Assembly: GCF_016648105.1 (NCBI RefSeq)
Contig: NZ_JACVVE010000046.1
Location: 1-41,955, forward strand
Source of the DNA: Pseudomonas sp. S31
GTDB taxonomy: Bacteria; Pseudomonadota; Gammaproteobacteria; Pseudomonadales; Pseudomonadaceae
Direction of reading: 5' to 3'
Length of the DNA stretch: 41,955 nt
The notes beneath the pieces are model-generated. The model ran no database searches, was not told where the DNA came from, and was given only the letters and a program-made list of their open reading frames with translations. A program made the position numbers and the translations under genes. Positions 7,826-15,876 of this stretch are shown piece after piece. Numbering within the stretch: position 1 is the first letter of the stretch; each line of letters opens with the position of its first letter.

Positions 7826-8902
7826 ATGACTGCCTCGCCTGCCCAGTCGCTGGCCCAAGACATTGCCCCAGCCCAACCCTCCACCTTCCCTCTCGACCAA
7901 TGGTACGTCGCGGCCCTGGCCTGGGAGCTGACCGACCAACCCATCGGCCGCACCTTGTTGAACCACTCGGTCGTACTGTTCCGCACGGCCAACGGCAAGG
8001 TTGCCGCCCTGGAAGATCGTTGCTGCCACCGCGCCCTGCCGCTGTCCAATGGCACCCTGGAAGCCGGCGGCCTGCGCTGCGGCTACCATGGTTTGCTGTT
8101 CGATGAAGCGGGCAAATGCGTGGAGATCCCCGGGCAGGACAAGATCCCTGGCAAAGCCAAGGTCGCGGCTTTCCATGTCGTCGAGAAGGACCAAATCGTC
8201 TGGATCTGGTTCGGCAGCCCCGAGCACCCGGCCCCGCTCTGCGAGCCTCCAGCCTATGCGGTGCACAGCAACGGTCAGTACCTGTTCGATGGCAGCGTCT
8301 ATCACTACGACGCGCCCTACCAGCTCATCCACGACAACCTCATGGACCTGAGCCACCTGGGCTATGTGCACCTGCGCACGATCGGCGGCAACGCCAGCAT
8401 CCACATGAACGCCAGGATGACGGTCGAGAGCGAGGGCGACGTGGTCCGGGTGGTCCGCCACATGCCTGGCTCCGTCCCTCCACCCACCTACCTCGCCGCC
8501 TACCCGTTCAAGGACACCGTCGACCGTTGGCAGGAAATCGAATTCCATGTCAGCCACCTGCGTATCTGGACCGGCGCCACCGACGCCGGTACCGAGTCCT
8601 TGGACGACCCGGCCCGCGGCGGTTTCCACATGCGCGGCTTCCATGGCGTCACACCGGAAACCGAAACCACCAGCCACTACTTCTGGACCATCGCCACCAA
8701 CCCGCAGAGCAATCACCAAGCGATCAAGGCGAAAGTGGTCGAGCAGACCGTGATGACCTTCGATGAAGACAAGGTGGTGATCGAGGCCCAGTACAAGAAC
8801 ATGTGCAAACTCGGCAACGGGCCGATGATCGACATCCATGTCGATGTCGGTGCCAACCGCGCCCGCAGGATCATCGAGCGGCTGCGCAACGCCGGGCGCT
8901 GA
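7826..8902 (+). CDS. VanA-like Rieske non-heme iron oxygenase, catalytic subunit
   Basis: A 358-aa oxygenase of the VanA/O-demethylase group. The Rieske 2Fe-2S centre is Cys66-x-His68 and Cys85-x2-His88. The mononuclear iron site lies in DNLMDLSHLGYVH, with His177 and His182 and the bridging Asp174. The C-terminus (DVGANRARRIIERL) matches the VanA style. Family members demethylate methoxy-aromatics or hydroxylate aromatic acids. The ATG at 7820 is in frame but sits on the GGAG; the ATG at 7826 has that GGAG six bases upstream. The reductase gene ends 38 bases before it. Aromatic-acid transport genes follow, which supports an aromatic acid substrate. Vanillate itself is only one possibility. 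Confidence 0.88.
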   Translation: MTASPAQSLAQDIAPAQPSTFPLDQWYVAALAWELTDQPIGRTLLNHSVVLFRTANGKVAALEDRCCHRALPLSNGTLEAGGLRCGYHGLLFDEAGKCVEIPGQDKIPGKAKVAAFHVVEKDQIVWIWFGSPEHPAPLCEPPAYAVHSNGQYLFDGSVYHYDAPYQLIHDNLMDLSHLGYVHLRTIGGNASIHMNARMTVESEGDVVRVVRHMPGSVPPPTYLAAYPFKDTVDRWQEIEFHVSHLRIWTGATDAGTESLDDPARGGFHMRGFHGVTPETETTSHYFWTIATNPQSNHQAIKAKVVEQTVMTFDEDKVVIEAQYKNMCKLGNGPMIDIHVDVGANRARRIIERLRNAGR

Positions 8903-8934
8903 GCGCCCTTCAAGACCGGATCATCGCCCCATCA

Positions 8935-8958
8935 AGGTATCTGGACCGCCGGATACCT
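8935..8958. other. Intercistronic hairpin
   Basis: The left arm 8935-8944 pairs with 8949-8958 over ten positions (one T-G wobble) around a four-base loop, ACCG. It lies 33 bases after the oxygenase stop and upstream of the small ORF and MFS gene. There is no T run after it, so it is more likely an mRNA-stabilising or processing hairpin than a terminator. Confidence 0.45.
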
Positions 8959-9017
8959 GAGTGCGCGCTTCGCGCTATGCAACGCCAACTGGCTACAACA
9001 ACAAGAAAGGTATCGCC

Positions 9018-9119
9018 ATGCATCCCCAACGTACTCTCCCAGACTGGGTAGCCGTGCCTGCCCGCTCGCCCGACCTCTGCCCTTACCTGCCAAAGTGCGA
9101 GGCCTTGCGCCATGACTAG
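9018..9119 (+). CDS. Possible 33-aa small ORF overlapping the MFS gene start
   Basis: An ATG at 9018, preceded by an AAAGG ribosome-binding site (9006-9010) at good spacing, opens 33 codons and ends in a TAG at 9117-9119. The product starts MHPQRTLPDWV and has two cysteines in a DLCPYLPKCE stretch. The stop lies eight bases inside the MFS gene that starts at 9112, the arrangement expected for translational coupling. I do not recognise the peptide, and it has no signal or membrane segment. It may be a real small protein, a leader that couples translation to the transporter, or chance. Confidence 0.35.
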   Translation: MHPQRTLPDWVAVPARSPDLCPYLPKCEALRHD

Positions 9120-10446
9120 ACCAATCGCGCAACAGCTCGACGAAAAAGCCATGTCCGCCTTCCAGTGGGGCGTCATTGCGCTGTGTTTCGTGATCAACAT
9201 GCTGGACGGCTTCGACGTCCTGGTGATGGCGTTCACGGCTTCATCGGTTGCCGCCGACTGGTCGCTCAATGGCCTGCGCCTGGGGTATCTGCTGAGCGCC
9301 GGCCTGGTCGGCATGGCCATCGGCTCGCTGTTCATCGCGCCTTGGGCCGACCGCTTTGGGCGTCGGCCATTGATCCTGGGATGCGTCGGCGTGGCCGGCG
9401 CTGGCATGGTCGCCTCGTCGCAGGCTACCTCAGCAGAGATGCTCGCGGGCCTGCGCCTGCTGACCGGCCTGGGCATCGGCGGCATCCTGGCCAGCAGCTA
9501 CGTGATCGCTGGTGAATACGCCAACAAGCGCTGGCGCGGCCTGGCGATCAGCCTGCAATCGACGGCCTACGCCCTGGGCGCGACGATCGGCGGGTTGATT
9601 GCCGCGAAAATGATCCCCGCGCTGGGCTGGCGCTCGGTGTTCCTCTATGGCGGCCTGGTGACCCTGGCAACGCTGCCGGTGCTGTTGCTGTGGCTCCCGG
9701 AGTCCTTGGCGTTCCTGGCCTCGAGCAAATCGCCGGGAGCACTGCAACGGATCAACCGGCTGTTGGCCAAGGTCGGGCTGGCGGCAATTGCCGAACTGCC
9801 CCAGGCCACCCAGGTCACACGCCCTTCGCTGCGGGCATCCTTCACCGAGCTGTTTTCCCCGCGCCTGCTGCGCTCGACTTTGTTGATCTGGGCGTCGTTC
9901 TTCCTGGTGATGTTCGGCTTCTACTTCGTGATGAGCTGGACCCCACGGTTGCTCGTGGCGGCGGGACTGTCCAACGAGCAAGGCATCACCGGCGGCGTGC
10001 TGCTCAATGTCGGCGGCATCTTCGGCACGGCCCTGGTGGGGTTGCTTGCCGCACGCTTCCGGTTGTCCAGGGTGCTGATGGTCTACCTGCTGGCCAACGC
10101 GCTGTTGCTTGCGGTGTTCGTGAAGTTCACCCACCAGCTGCAACTGGCCTTTGCCCTGGTGGTCGTCATCGGCATCTTCGTCAATGGCTGCGTGGCGGGC
10201 CTCTATGCGCTGACCCCGTCGATCTACGACGCAAGCCAGCGGGTCACTGGCCTGGGCTGGGGCATCGGCATTGGCCGGGCCGGGGCGATCCTGTCGCCGC
10301 TGGTAGCCGGGCGGTTGATCGACGCCCGATGGGCGCCCTCCGACCTGTACCTGCTGTTCGCCATGGCCTTCGTGCTCGCTTGCATCGCTGTCGCGCTGTT
10401 GCGGGTCGGCGCCCCTCGGCCCGTTGCCGCTGCCACCAGCCTCTGA
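9112..10446 (+). CDS. MFS transporter, aromatic acid:H+ symporter (AAHS) type
   Basis: A 444-aa, 12-helix transporter. The first helix carries LDGFDVLVMAF, with Asp32 and Asp35 in the D-G-x-D pattern characteristic of the AAHS family (PcaK, BenK, VanK relatives). The loop between helices 2 and 3 has the MFS motif ADRFGRRP. It should import an aromatic or similar carboxylate across the inner membrane using the proton gradient. It sits between the Rieske oxygenase genes and an OprD porin, so the three steps (outer membrane entry, inner membrane uptake, oxygenation) are encoded together. GAGG lies about 11 bases before the ATG. Confidence 0.9.
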   Translation: MTRPIAQQLDEKAMSAFQWGVIALCFVINMLDGFDVLVMAFTASSVAADWSLNGLRLGYLLSAGLVGMAIGSLFIAPWADRFGRRPLILGCVGVAGAGMVASSQATSAEMLAGLRLLTGLGIGGILASSYVIAGEYANKRWRGLAISLQSTAYALGATIGGLIAAKMIPALGWRSVFLYGGLVTLATLPVLLLWLPESLAFLASSKSPGALQRINRLLAKVGLAAIAELPQATQVTRPSLRASFTELFSPRLLRSTLLIWASFFLVMFGFYFVMSWTPRLLVAAGLSNEQGITGGVLLNVGGIFGTALVGLLAARFRLSRVLMVYLLANALLLAVFVKFTHQLQLAFALVVVIGIFVNGCVAGLYALTPSIYDASQRVTGLGWGIGIGRAGAILSPLVAGRLIDARWAPSDLYLLFAMAFVLACIAVALLRVGAPRPVAAATSL

Positions 10447-10480
10447 AATACCAGACAATCAAAACAAGAAGGTAAATCCG

Positions 10481-11755
10481 ATGCGACGTCTTGCCGATTG
10501 CCTGCGCCTGTTGGCGCTGGGCACACCCTCGCTTTGCCTGAGCACCCATGCGGCGGCAGAGCTCCTCGGGGACAGCAGTGTCTCGCTGACCACTCGAAAC
10601 TATTACCTCGACCGCGACTACAAGGGCTCATCTGCGGTCTCCGCCGCGCGTGAGTGGGCCCAGGGGTTCATCTTCAGGGCCCATTCCGGCTACACCGAAG
10701 GCACCCTCGGGCTGGGTGTCGATTTCACCGGGATGCTCGGCGTCAAGCTCGACTCATCGCCCCAGCGCTCAGGCACCCAGTTGTTGCCCGTCGACCCGCA
10801 GACGCGCAGGGCCAAGGACGAATACTCCGAACTTGGTGTGGCGCTGAAGGCCAGGCTCTCGAAAACCAACCTGTCGCTCGGCACCCAGTTCCCGATGCTG
10901 CCGGTCATCACGGCCAGCCCGGCGCGGCTGTTGCCGCAGAGCTTCAGGGGGGTGTCGCTCAGCAGCGCCGAAATCGACGACCTGACCCTGCAAGCGGGCC
11001 GGATGGACCGGGTCAACCTGCGCGACTCGACCAACGACCAGCTGATCGCCATGGCTTCGCCGAACGGTCGTTTCAAGGCCGGGGTGTTCTCGGACCGCTT
11101 CGATTACGTGGGTGCCGACTATCGGATCTCCGACAATCTGACCGCGCGCTATTACCATGCCGAGCTGCAGAACATCTACACCCAGGACTTCCTTGGCGGC
11201 CTGCACGTCATGCCCTTGGGCCCGGGGAAGCTGAAGACGGAACTGAGGGTTTTCGCCAGCCGCGACAGCGGCCGGGCGGAGGCCGGAAAGGTGGATAACC
11301 TCAATGCCGGCCTCACCTTCACCTACCTCACCGGCGGGCACAGTTTCGGCCTCGGCTACATGCACCAGAGCGCAGACACCGCCTTCGCCTACCTCGCAGG
11401 CGGCGAACCGGCGGTGCTCAGCGATGGGACCATGAGCGCCGACTTCGTCAACCCCAAGGAGCGAACCTTGCTGGTTCGCTACGACTACAACTTCGCGACC
11501 ATGGGGGTTCCCGGCCTGGTGGGCATGGTCCGCTACCTCAGGGGTAGCCACATCGACCTGCCGCACCTGGGCGGCAGCGACCTGACGGAGCCGTCGAAGG
11601 ACCTGGAGCTTTCCTATGTCGTGCAGTCCGGCCCGGCCAAGGACCTGGCGTTTCGCCTTCGCCACGCCTTCTACCGCAACGACCTCGACCCTGGGGCTAC
11701 CTTCAGGGACGACAACGAGACCCGGGTGAACATCGATTACACCGTGAAGTTCTAG
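10481..11755 (+). CDS. OprD-family outer membrane porin (aromatic cluster)
   Basis: A 424-aa OprD/Occ-type substrate-specific porin. The signal peptide (residues 1 to about 26) ends near THAAAE. The mature protein opens with the family pattern of a strand ending in NYYLDRDYKG and REWAQGFIF, and includes LGVDFTGMLGVKLDSS. It ends in Phe (DYTVKF), the usual outer-membrane beta-barrel terminus. The frame extends upstream, but the ATG at 10481 has AAGG at suitable distance and starts a clean signal peptide. It follows the AAHS transporter by 34 bases. By family, Occ porins of the OpdK group take up aromatic carboxylates. Confidence 0.9.
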   Translation: MRRLADCLRLLALGTPSLCLSTHAAAELLGDSSVSLTTRNYYLDRDYKGSSAVSAAREWAQGFIFRAHSGYTEGTLGLGVDFTGMLGVKLDSSPQRSGTQLLPVDPQTRRAKDEYSELGVALKARLSKTNLSLGTQFPMLPVITASPARLLPQSFRGVSLSSAEIDDLTLQAGRMDRVNLRDSTNDQLIAMASPNGRFKAGVFSDRFDYVGADYRISDNLTARYYHAELQNIYTQDFLGGLHVMPLGPGKLKTELRVFASRDSGRAEAGKVDNLNAGLTFTYLTGGHSFGLGYMHQSADTAFAYLAGGEPAVLSDGTMSADFVNPKERTLLVRYDYNFATMGVPGLVGMVRYLRGSHIDLPHLGGSDLTEPSKDLELSYVVQSGPAKDLAFRLRHAFYRNDLDPGATFRDDNETRVNIDYTVKF

Positions 11756-11913
11756 CCAGGATGCCGGGCCACTTGGAAGCTGTATGCAGTCATGCTGGTT
11801 CGCTGGACCGTGGACATGGATGGCCCTTCCGGATAACACTGGCAGGCGGGCACCTGGTGCCTTGCGACGTTCCTGTTCCCCGCGGTACGACCTGACAACT
11901 AGGAGACTGCTCG

Positions 11914-12300
11914 ATGGCTTCACCCGACGACCGATCCCGCGGCTGGCTCGCCAGCAAGCTCCTCGCCGAGGGCCAGGAGCCGGACCCGCGCTTCACCCTG
12001 GCCAACGAGCGCACCTTCCTCGCCTGGATCCGCACCGCCCTGGCCTTGCTCGCCAGTGGCATCGCCGTCGACATGTTCACCGCCGAGATCTTTTCCTCCG
12101 GGACTCGCCGTCTGCTGGCCGTGGCGCTGATTCTGTTGGCGTTGCTGCTGAGCCTGCCGGCGTTCGTGCGTTGGCTGAACGTGGAACGGGCGATGCGCCA
12201 GAAACGGCCGCTGCCCTTCCCGCTGATCGCGCCGGCGCTGTCGATCGGCGTGTCGCTGGTGATGGTGGTGTTCGCCTATGCGGTGTTCTTCAGTGCCTAG
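11914..12300 (+). CDS. DUF202 membrane protein (YidH-like)
   Basis: A 128-aa inner-membrane protein with three hydrophobic helices and the DUF202 signature FTLANERTFLAWIRTALALL near residues 28-47. It starts after AGGAG with seven bases spacing. The function of DUF202 proteins is unknown. The 158 bases before it (11756-11913) contain only a small perfect inverted repeat (GGCACC-T-GGTGCC, 11849-11861). Its stop overlaps the next DUF202 gene. This YidH/YidG-like tandem is common in proteobacteria. Confidence 0.85.
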   Translation: MASPDDRSRGWLASKLLAEGQEPDPRFTLANERTFLAWIRTALALLASGIAVDMFTAEIFSSGTRRLLAVALILLALLLSLPAFVRWLNVERAMRQKRPLPFPLIAPALSIGVSLVMVVFAYAVFFSA

Positions 12301-12610
12301 CCCGGTCGACGACGGCTTGCAGCCAGAGCGAACGTTGCTGGCCTGGCGCCGGACGATCCTCGCGATGATCGTCTGCAGCTGCTTCTTCCTGCGCTGGGTG
12401 CCGCATCATCACTGGCTGGCTGTCTTGCCGGCGCTGGCCTGCATGCTCAGCGCACTGGTGGCCTGGTCGGGGCTGAAGAAGCGCTACCAACTGGCAGCCT
12501 CCGGGCTGAACGCCCAGGCGCTGCCCGCCAGCGTGCGCACCAACCTGCTGCTGGCCGTGTGCGTGACCGGCTTGTGCGCGCTGGAGCTGGCGGCGATCCT
12601 CATGGCCTAG
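12293..12610 (+). CDS. DUF202 membrane protein (YidG-like)
   Basis: A 105-aa protein with three hydrophobic helices and the DUF202 pattern LQPERTLLAWRRTILAM near its N-terminus. I chose the GTG at 12293 (overlapping the previous gene by eight bases) because homologous proteins begin shortly before D-x-G-L-Q-P-E-R-T. An in-frame ATG at 12278 would add five residues. The overlap implies translational coupling with the first DUF202 gene, and the two products may form one membrane complex. The gene converges on the porin gene that ends at 12623, with 12 bases between. Confidence 0.8.
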   Translation: MPSPVDDGLQPERTLLAWRRTILAMIVCSCFFLRWVPHHHWLAVLPALACMLSALVAWSGLKKRYQLAASGLNAQALPASVRTNLLLAVCVTGLCALELAAILMA

Positions 12611-12622
12611 GCGGCAGAGCCG

Positions 12623-13906
12623 TCAGAACTCGAACACATACCCGACAATCACCCGATTCTCATCCGCCGCATCGGCAAAGTTCGAGCGCATGCTCGCATT
12701 GCGCCAGCGCAGCGACACATTCTTGAACGCCCCCGACTGCACGACATAGGTGACGTCGGTGGTGCGCTCCCACTCCTCACCCTCTCCATCCCGCGCTGCC
12801 AACGCCCGGCCTTTGGCCGTGGCGATTCGCTGCGGATCCACTTGGTCGCCCTTCACATAGCGCACATTGAAGGTCAGCCCCGGCAGCCCCAGCGCGGCGA
12901 AGTTGTAGTCATAGCGCAGCATCCAGGCCCGCTCGTTGGCCAGGGCGAAGGTGCTCACCTGCTGCTCGCTGAACAGGTAGGTATCGGTGCCGCCGACGTA
13001 GGCGTAGGCGGTGTCGCCCCGGACCTTCTGGTAGCCGCCGCTGAAACTGTGCCCGCCCAGGCTGTAGCCGAAGTTGGTGCTCAGGGTGCGGTTGTCGACC
13101 TCGCCCAGCAGCGCCCTGCCCTGCTCCCTGGCATTGAACCAGCGCCATTCGCTGAAGGCTTCGCCAGGCCCCAGGCCGACCTTGTATTTGAAACCGACGA
13201 AATCGCGCCGGAACAGGTCCTCGAGCTGGCTGGTGTGCAGGCTCACAGTGAGGTTCTTGCGCACCTGGTAGTCCGCGCCCGCATAGTAGAGGTGATCGCT
13301 GGTCACCGTTGCCGGATAGGCACCCTGCTGCGCCATGGCAGTCAGGTCCTCGAAGTCGGTGGAGTCGCGCAGCTTGGTCGCGTCCGCGTGCAACAGGGTC
13401 AGGGTCAGGTCGTCCACGTCCTTGCTGACCAGTTGCGCGCCGTTGAACCACTGCGGGAACAAGCGACTGTAATTGGCCGCCAGCAAGGGCAGCTGAGGGC
13501 TGAGCCCGCCGACCCTCAGCTCGGTCTGCCAGAGCCTGGCCTTGAACGTGGCGACCGCTTTGCCATAGTCATCCACCGCCCGTTTGTCGCTGCCCCGGGG
13601 CAACAGCCCAGTGCCGCTACGCTCGGGCGACGAATCGAGCTTGATGCCGAGCATGCCTACCGCATCCAGGCCGACGCCAAGCACGCCATCGGTGTAACCG
13701 GACTGCCATTTGAGCATGAAGCCCTGGGCCCACTCGCCACGTCGGCTCTGGGTGGCGGCAGCGCCATGGAAGTCGCGGTCGAAGTAGAAGTTGCGCAGCT
13801 CCAGGCTGGCCTTGCCGTCGTCGACGAAGGCCGCCTGGGCCGACTGACACACGCAGGAAAACACTGCGAGCATCAGCGATGCTCGCCACAGTGGGAAGTT
13901 GTGCAT
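12623..13906 (-). CDS. OprD-family outer membrane porin (CoA-transferase cluster)
   Basis: A 427-aa OprD-type porin with a signal peptide to about residue 25 (QSAQAAF). It shows the family strands NFYFDRDFHG and GEWAQGFMLKWQSGYTDG, the conserved RYDYNFAALGLPGL near the C-terminal third, and a final Phe (VGYVFEF). It lies 48 bases downstream of the ACS-type MFS gene and is likely the last gene of the LysR-linked operon. It would give the operon substrate its route through the outer membrane. Confidence 0.9.
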   Translation of the reverse strand: MHNFPLWRASLMLAVFSCVCQSAQAAFVDDGKASLELRNFYFDRDFHGAAATQSRRGEWAQGFMLKWQSGYTDGVLGVGLDAVGMLGIKLDSSPERSGTGLLPRGSDKRAVDDYGKAVATFKARLWQTELRVGGLSPQLPLLAANYSRLFPQWFNGAQLVSKDVDDLTLTLLHADATKLRDSTDFEDLTAMAQQGAYPATVTSDHLYYAGADYQVRKNLTVSLHTSQLEDLFRRDFVGFKYKVGLGPGEAFSEWRWFNAREQGRALLGEVDNRTLSTNFGYSLGGHSFSGGYQKVRGDTAYAYVGGTDTYLFSEQQVSTFALANERAWMLRYDYNFAALGLPGLTFNVRYVKGDQVDPQRIATAKGRALAARDGEGEEWERTTDVTYVVQSGAFKNVSLRWRNASMRSNFADAADENRVIVGYVFEF

Positions 13907-13954
13907 GGGTCGCCCTTGTTGTTCTTGTTGGGAAGCGCGGTTGTGCCGGTCGGC

Positions 13955-15283
13955 TCAGCTTCTCGGGTTCCTGAGGTAGCGCATCACCACCACACAGGCG
14001 ATGAGAATCAGCGGGGCGATCGACAGCATGCCCATGTAGCTGCTGCCGCTGAGGTCGTTGATCTTGCCGACCATCACCGGGGCGACGATGCCACTCAACT
14101 GCCCCACCGAGTTGATCGCGGCGGTACCGGTGGCGATGGCAAGGCCCGAGAAGGTCGACTGCGGGATGGTCCAGAAGATCGGGATGGCGATGAAGGTACC
14201 TGCCGTGGCCAGCACCAGCGCGGCCATCATCGCCCAGGACGAGTCCGCGTACAGGCAGGCCAGCAGGTAGCCGAGCGCCGAGGCCAGCAGGCAGTACACC
14301 AGGTAGCGCTTGCGTTCCCCGGTGCGATCGGAGCGCCGGGTGATCGCCACCATGCCCAGGCAGGCCACGGCATACGGCAGTGCCGAGAGCAGGCCGACCC
14401 AGAGCATGTCCTGCACGCCCGACGACTTGATCAGGTGCGGCATCCAGAAATTCAGGCCATAGGACGCGGTTTTCACCACGTAGTAGATGAAGGCCATGAT
14501 CGCCACCTCACGGGTCAGCAGTACCCGCCAGACCGACCCCAGCACCGGTCTTTCGGTCTTGCGGTCGTGGGCCAGATTCTCCAGCAGGCGGTCCTTTTCC
14601 TGGCGGCTCAACCATCTGGCCGACTCGATGTCACGGTCGAGCTTGAACAGCACCAACACGCCGAGCACCACGCACGGCAGGCCCGACATCAGGAACAGCC
14701 AGTGCCAACCGGCCAGGCCGAGCACGCCGTCCATGGTGCCCAGCAGGAAGCCGGCCGCCGGCCCGCCCACCGCCCCGGCCAGGGGCACGGCCAGGGGCAC
14801 GGCGAGGAACCACAGGCCGTTCATTTTCGCCAGGTGCTTTCTTGGGAACCAGCACGCCAGGTAGAACAGGATCGCCGGGCCGAAGCCGGCTTCCATCACC
14901 CCGATCAGAAAACGCAGGAAGTACAAGGTGTACTGGGTATAGGCAAACACCAGCGCCGCCGTGGCCAGGCCCCAGGACACCATGATCCGGCAGATCCAGG
15001 CCGGCGCGCCGTAGCGCTTGAGGCCCAGGCTGCTCGGCACCTCGAACAGGACGTAGCCGATGAAGAACATGCTCGCAGCCAAGCCGTAGGCGGCATCGCT
15101 CAGGCCGAGCTCGGCCTGCATCTGCGACTTGGCGAAACTGATGTTGATGCGATCGAAATAGGAAAACAGGAAGCAGACGATGGCCAGCGGCATGATGCGC
15201 CAGGCCACGCGACGGTACAGCAGCAGTTCATCGATGTGACTATCGGCGCGTTCGCGCGCCAGTTCACCAGTCAAGGCAACCAT
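13955..15283 (-). CDS. MFS transporter, anion:cation symporter (ACS) type
   Basis: A 442-aa, 12-helix transporter resembling the ACS family (tartrate, phthalate and hydroxy-acid carriers): LFSYFDRINISFAKSQM in helix 1 and a GFGPAILFYLACWFPR stretch near helix 4. GGAG lies nine bases before the ATG at 15283. It probably imports an organic anion for the CoA-transferase and lyase genes upstream in the operon. A 12-base tandem duplication at 14779-14802 repeats the residues VPLA (FLAVPLAVPLAG) at the start of helix 5; the frame is kept. Confidence 0.88.
   Translation of the reverse strand: MVALTGELARERADSHIDELLLYRRVAWRIMPLAIVCFLFSYFDRINISFAKSQMQAELGLSDAAYGLAASMFFIGYVLFEVPSSLGLKRYGAPAWICRIMVSWGLATAALVFAYTQYTLYFLRFLIGVMEAGFGPAILFYLACWFPRKHLAKMNGLWFLAVPLAVPLAGAVGGPAAGFLLGTMDGVLGLAGWHWLFLMSGLPCVVLGVLVLFKLDRDIESARWLSRQEKDRLLENLAHDRKTERPVLGSVWRVLLTREVAIMAFIYYVVKTASYGLNFWMPHLIKSSGVQDMLWVGLLSALPYAVACLGMVAITRRSDRTGERKRYLVYCLLASALGYLLACLYADSSWAMMAALVLATAGTFIAIPIFWTIPQSTFSGLAIATGTAAINSVGQLSGIVAPVMVGKINDLSGSSYMGMLSIAPLILIACVVVMRYLRNPRS
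14779..14802. repeat. 12-base tandem duplication inside the MFS gene
   Basis: Two adjacent identical 12-base copies (14779-14790 and 14791-14802; ccaggggcacgg on the plus strand) add four residues without shifting the frame. Replication slippage is the likely origin. The effect on transport is unknown. Confidence 0.8.
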
Positions 15284-15351
15284 GATGAATCTCCATTCTT
15301 GTAATTATTGGAGAGTGGTGGCGCCCCGCTCGGGACGCCACGTCGAACCTA

Positions 15352-15876
15352 TCAGCCAATGCGCACGAGCTTGTCCTTGCAGGCTTGGCCTTTACGCACG
15401 TATTCGGCGGTATTGGCGTGCAGGTTGGCGATCGCCGCGGGGGCCAGCTCGCGCACGACCTTGGCCGGCGCGCCGAGGATCAACGAATTGTCCGGGAACA
15501 CCTTGCCTTCGGTGACGATCGCCCCGGCGCCGACCAGGCAGTTGCGGCCGATCACCGCACCATTGAGCACCACCGCCTGGATGCCGACCAACGAGCCCTC
15601 ACCAATGCTGCAGCCATGCAGCATCGCCTGGTGGCCGATGGTCACGTTGGCGCCCACGGTCAGGGGAAAGCCTGGATCGGCATGCAGCACCGCACCTTCC
15701 TGCACGTTGCTGTGCTGGCCGATGTGGATCGGTTCGTTGTCGCCGCGCAGCACCGCCTGCGGCCATACGCTGACACCCTGCTCCAGGGTGACCGCGCCGA
15801 TCACCGTGGCCTGCTCGGCGACGAAGGTCTCGCCATGGATATCCGGCGTGGCCGCGTCGTATCGATAGATCGCCAT
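15352..15876 (-). CDS. Gamma-carbonic-anhydrase-like hexapeptide-repeat protein (CaiE/YrdA/PaaY type)
   Basis: A 174-aa left-handed beta-helix protein with many hexapeptide repeats (for example IGAVTL, IGRNCL). The three histidines that bind metal in gamma-carbonic anhydrases are present, in VLHAD and in IGHQAMLHGC. Related proteins are CaiE (carnitine), PaaY (a thioesterase in phenylacetate breakdown) and YrdA. Next to a CoA-transferase, a role as thioesterase or metal-dependent CoA-ester enzyme is as likely as carbonic anhydrase. It starts directly after the CoA-transferase stop, so translation is coupled. C-terminal helix 150-174 is typical. Confidence 0.85.
   Translation of the reverse strand: MAIYRYDAATPDIHGETFVAEQATVIGAVTLEQGVSVWPQAVLRGDNEPIHIGQHSNVQEGAVLHADPGFPLTVGANVTIGHQAMLHGCSIGEGSLVGIQAVVLNGAVIGRNCLVGAGAIVTEGKVFPDNSLILGAPAKVVRELAPAAIANLHANTAEYVRKGQACKDKLVRIG

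Noticed and set aside
12842..15304. Very long plus-strand open frame across the porin and MFS genes
   Set aside because: It runs through two well-supported minus-strand genes and encodes a low-complexity His/Gln/Gly-rich product. It is a codon-bias shadow.
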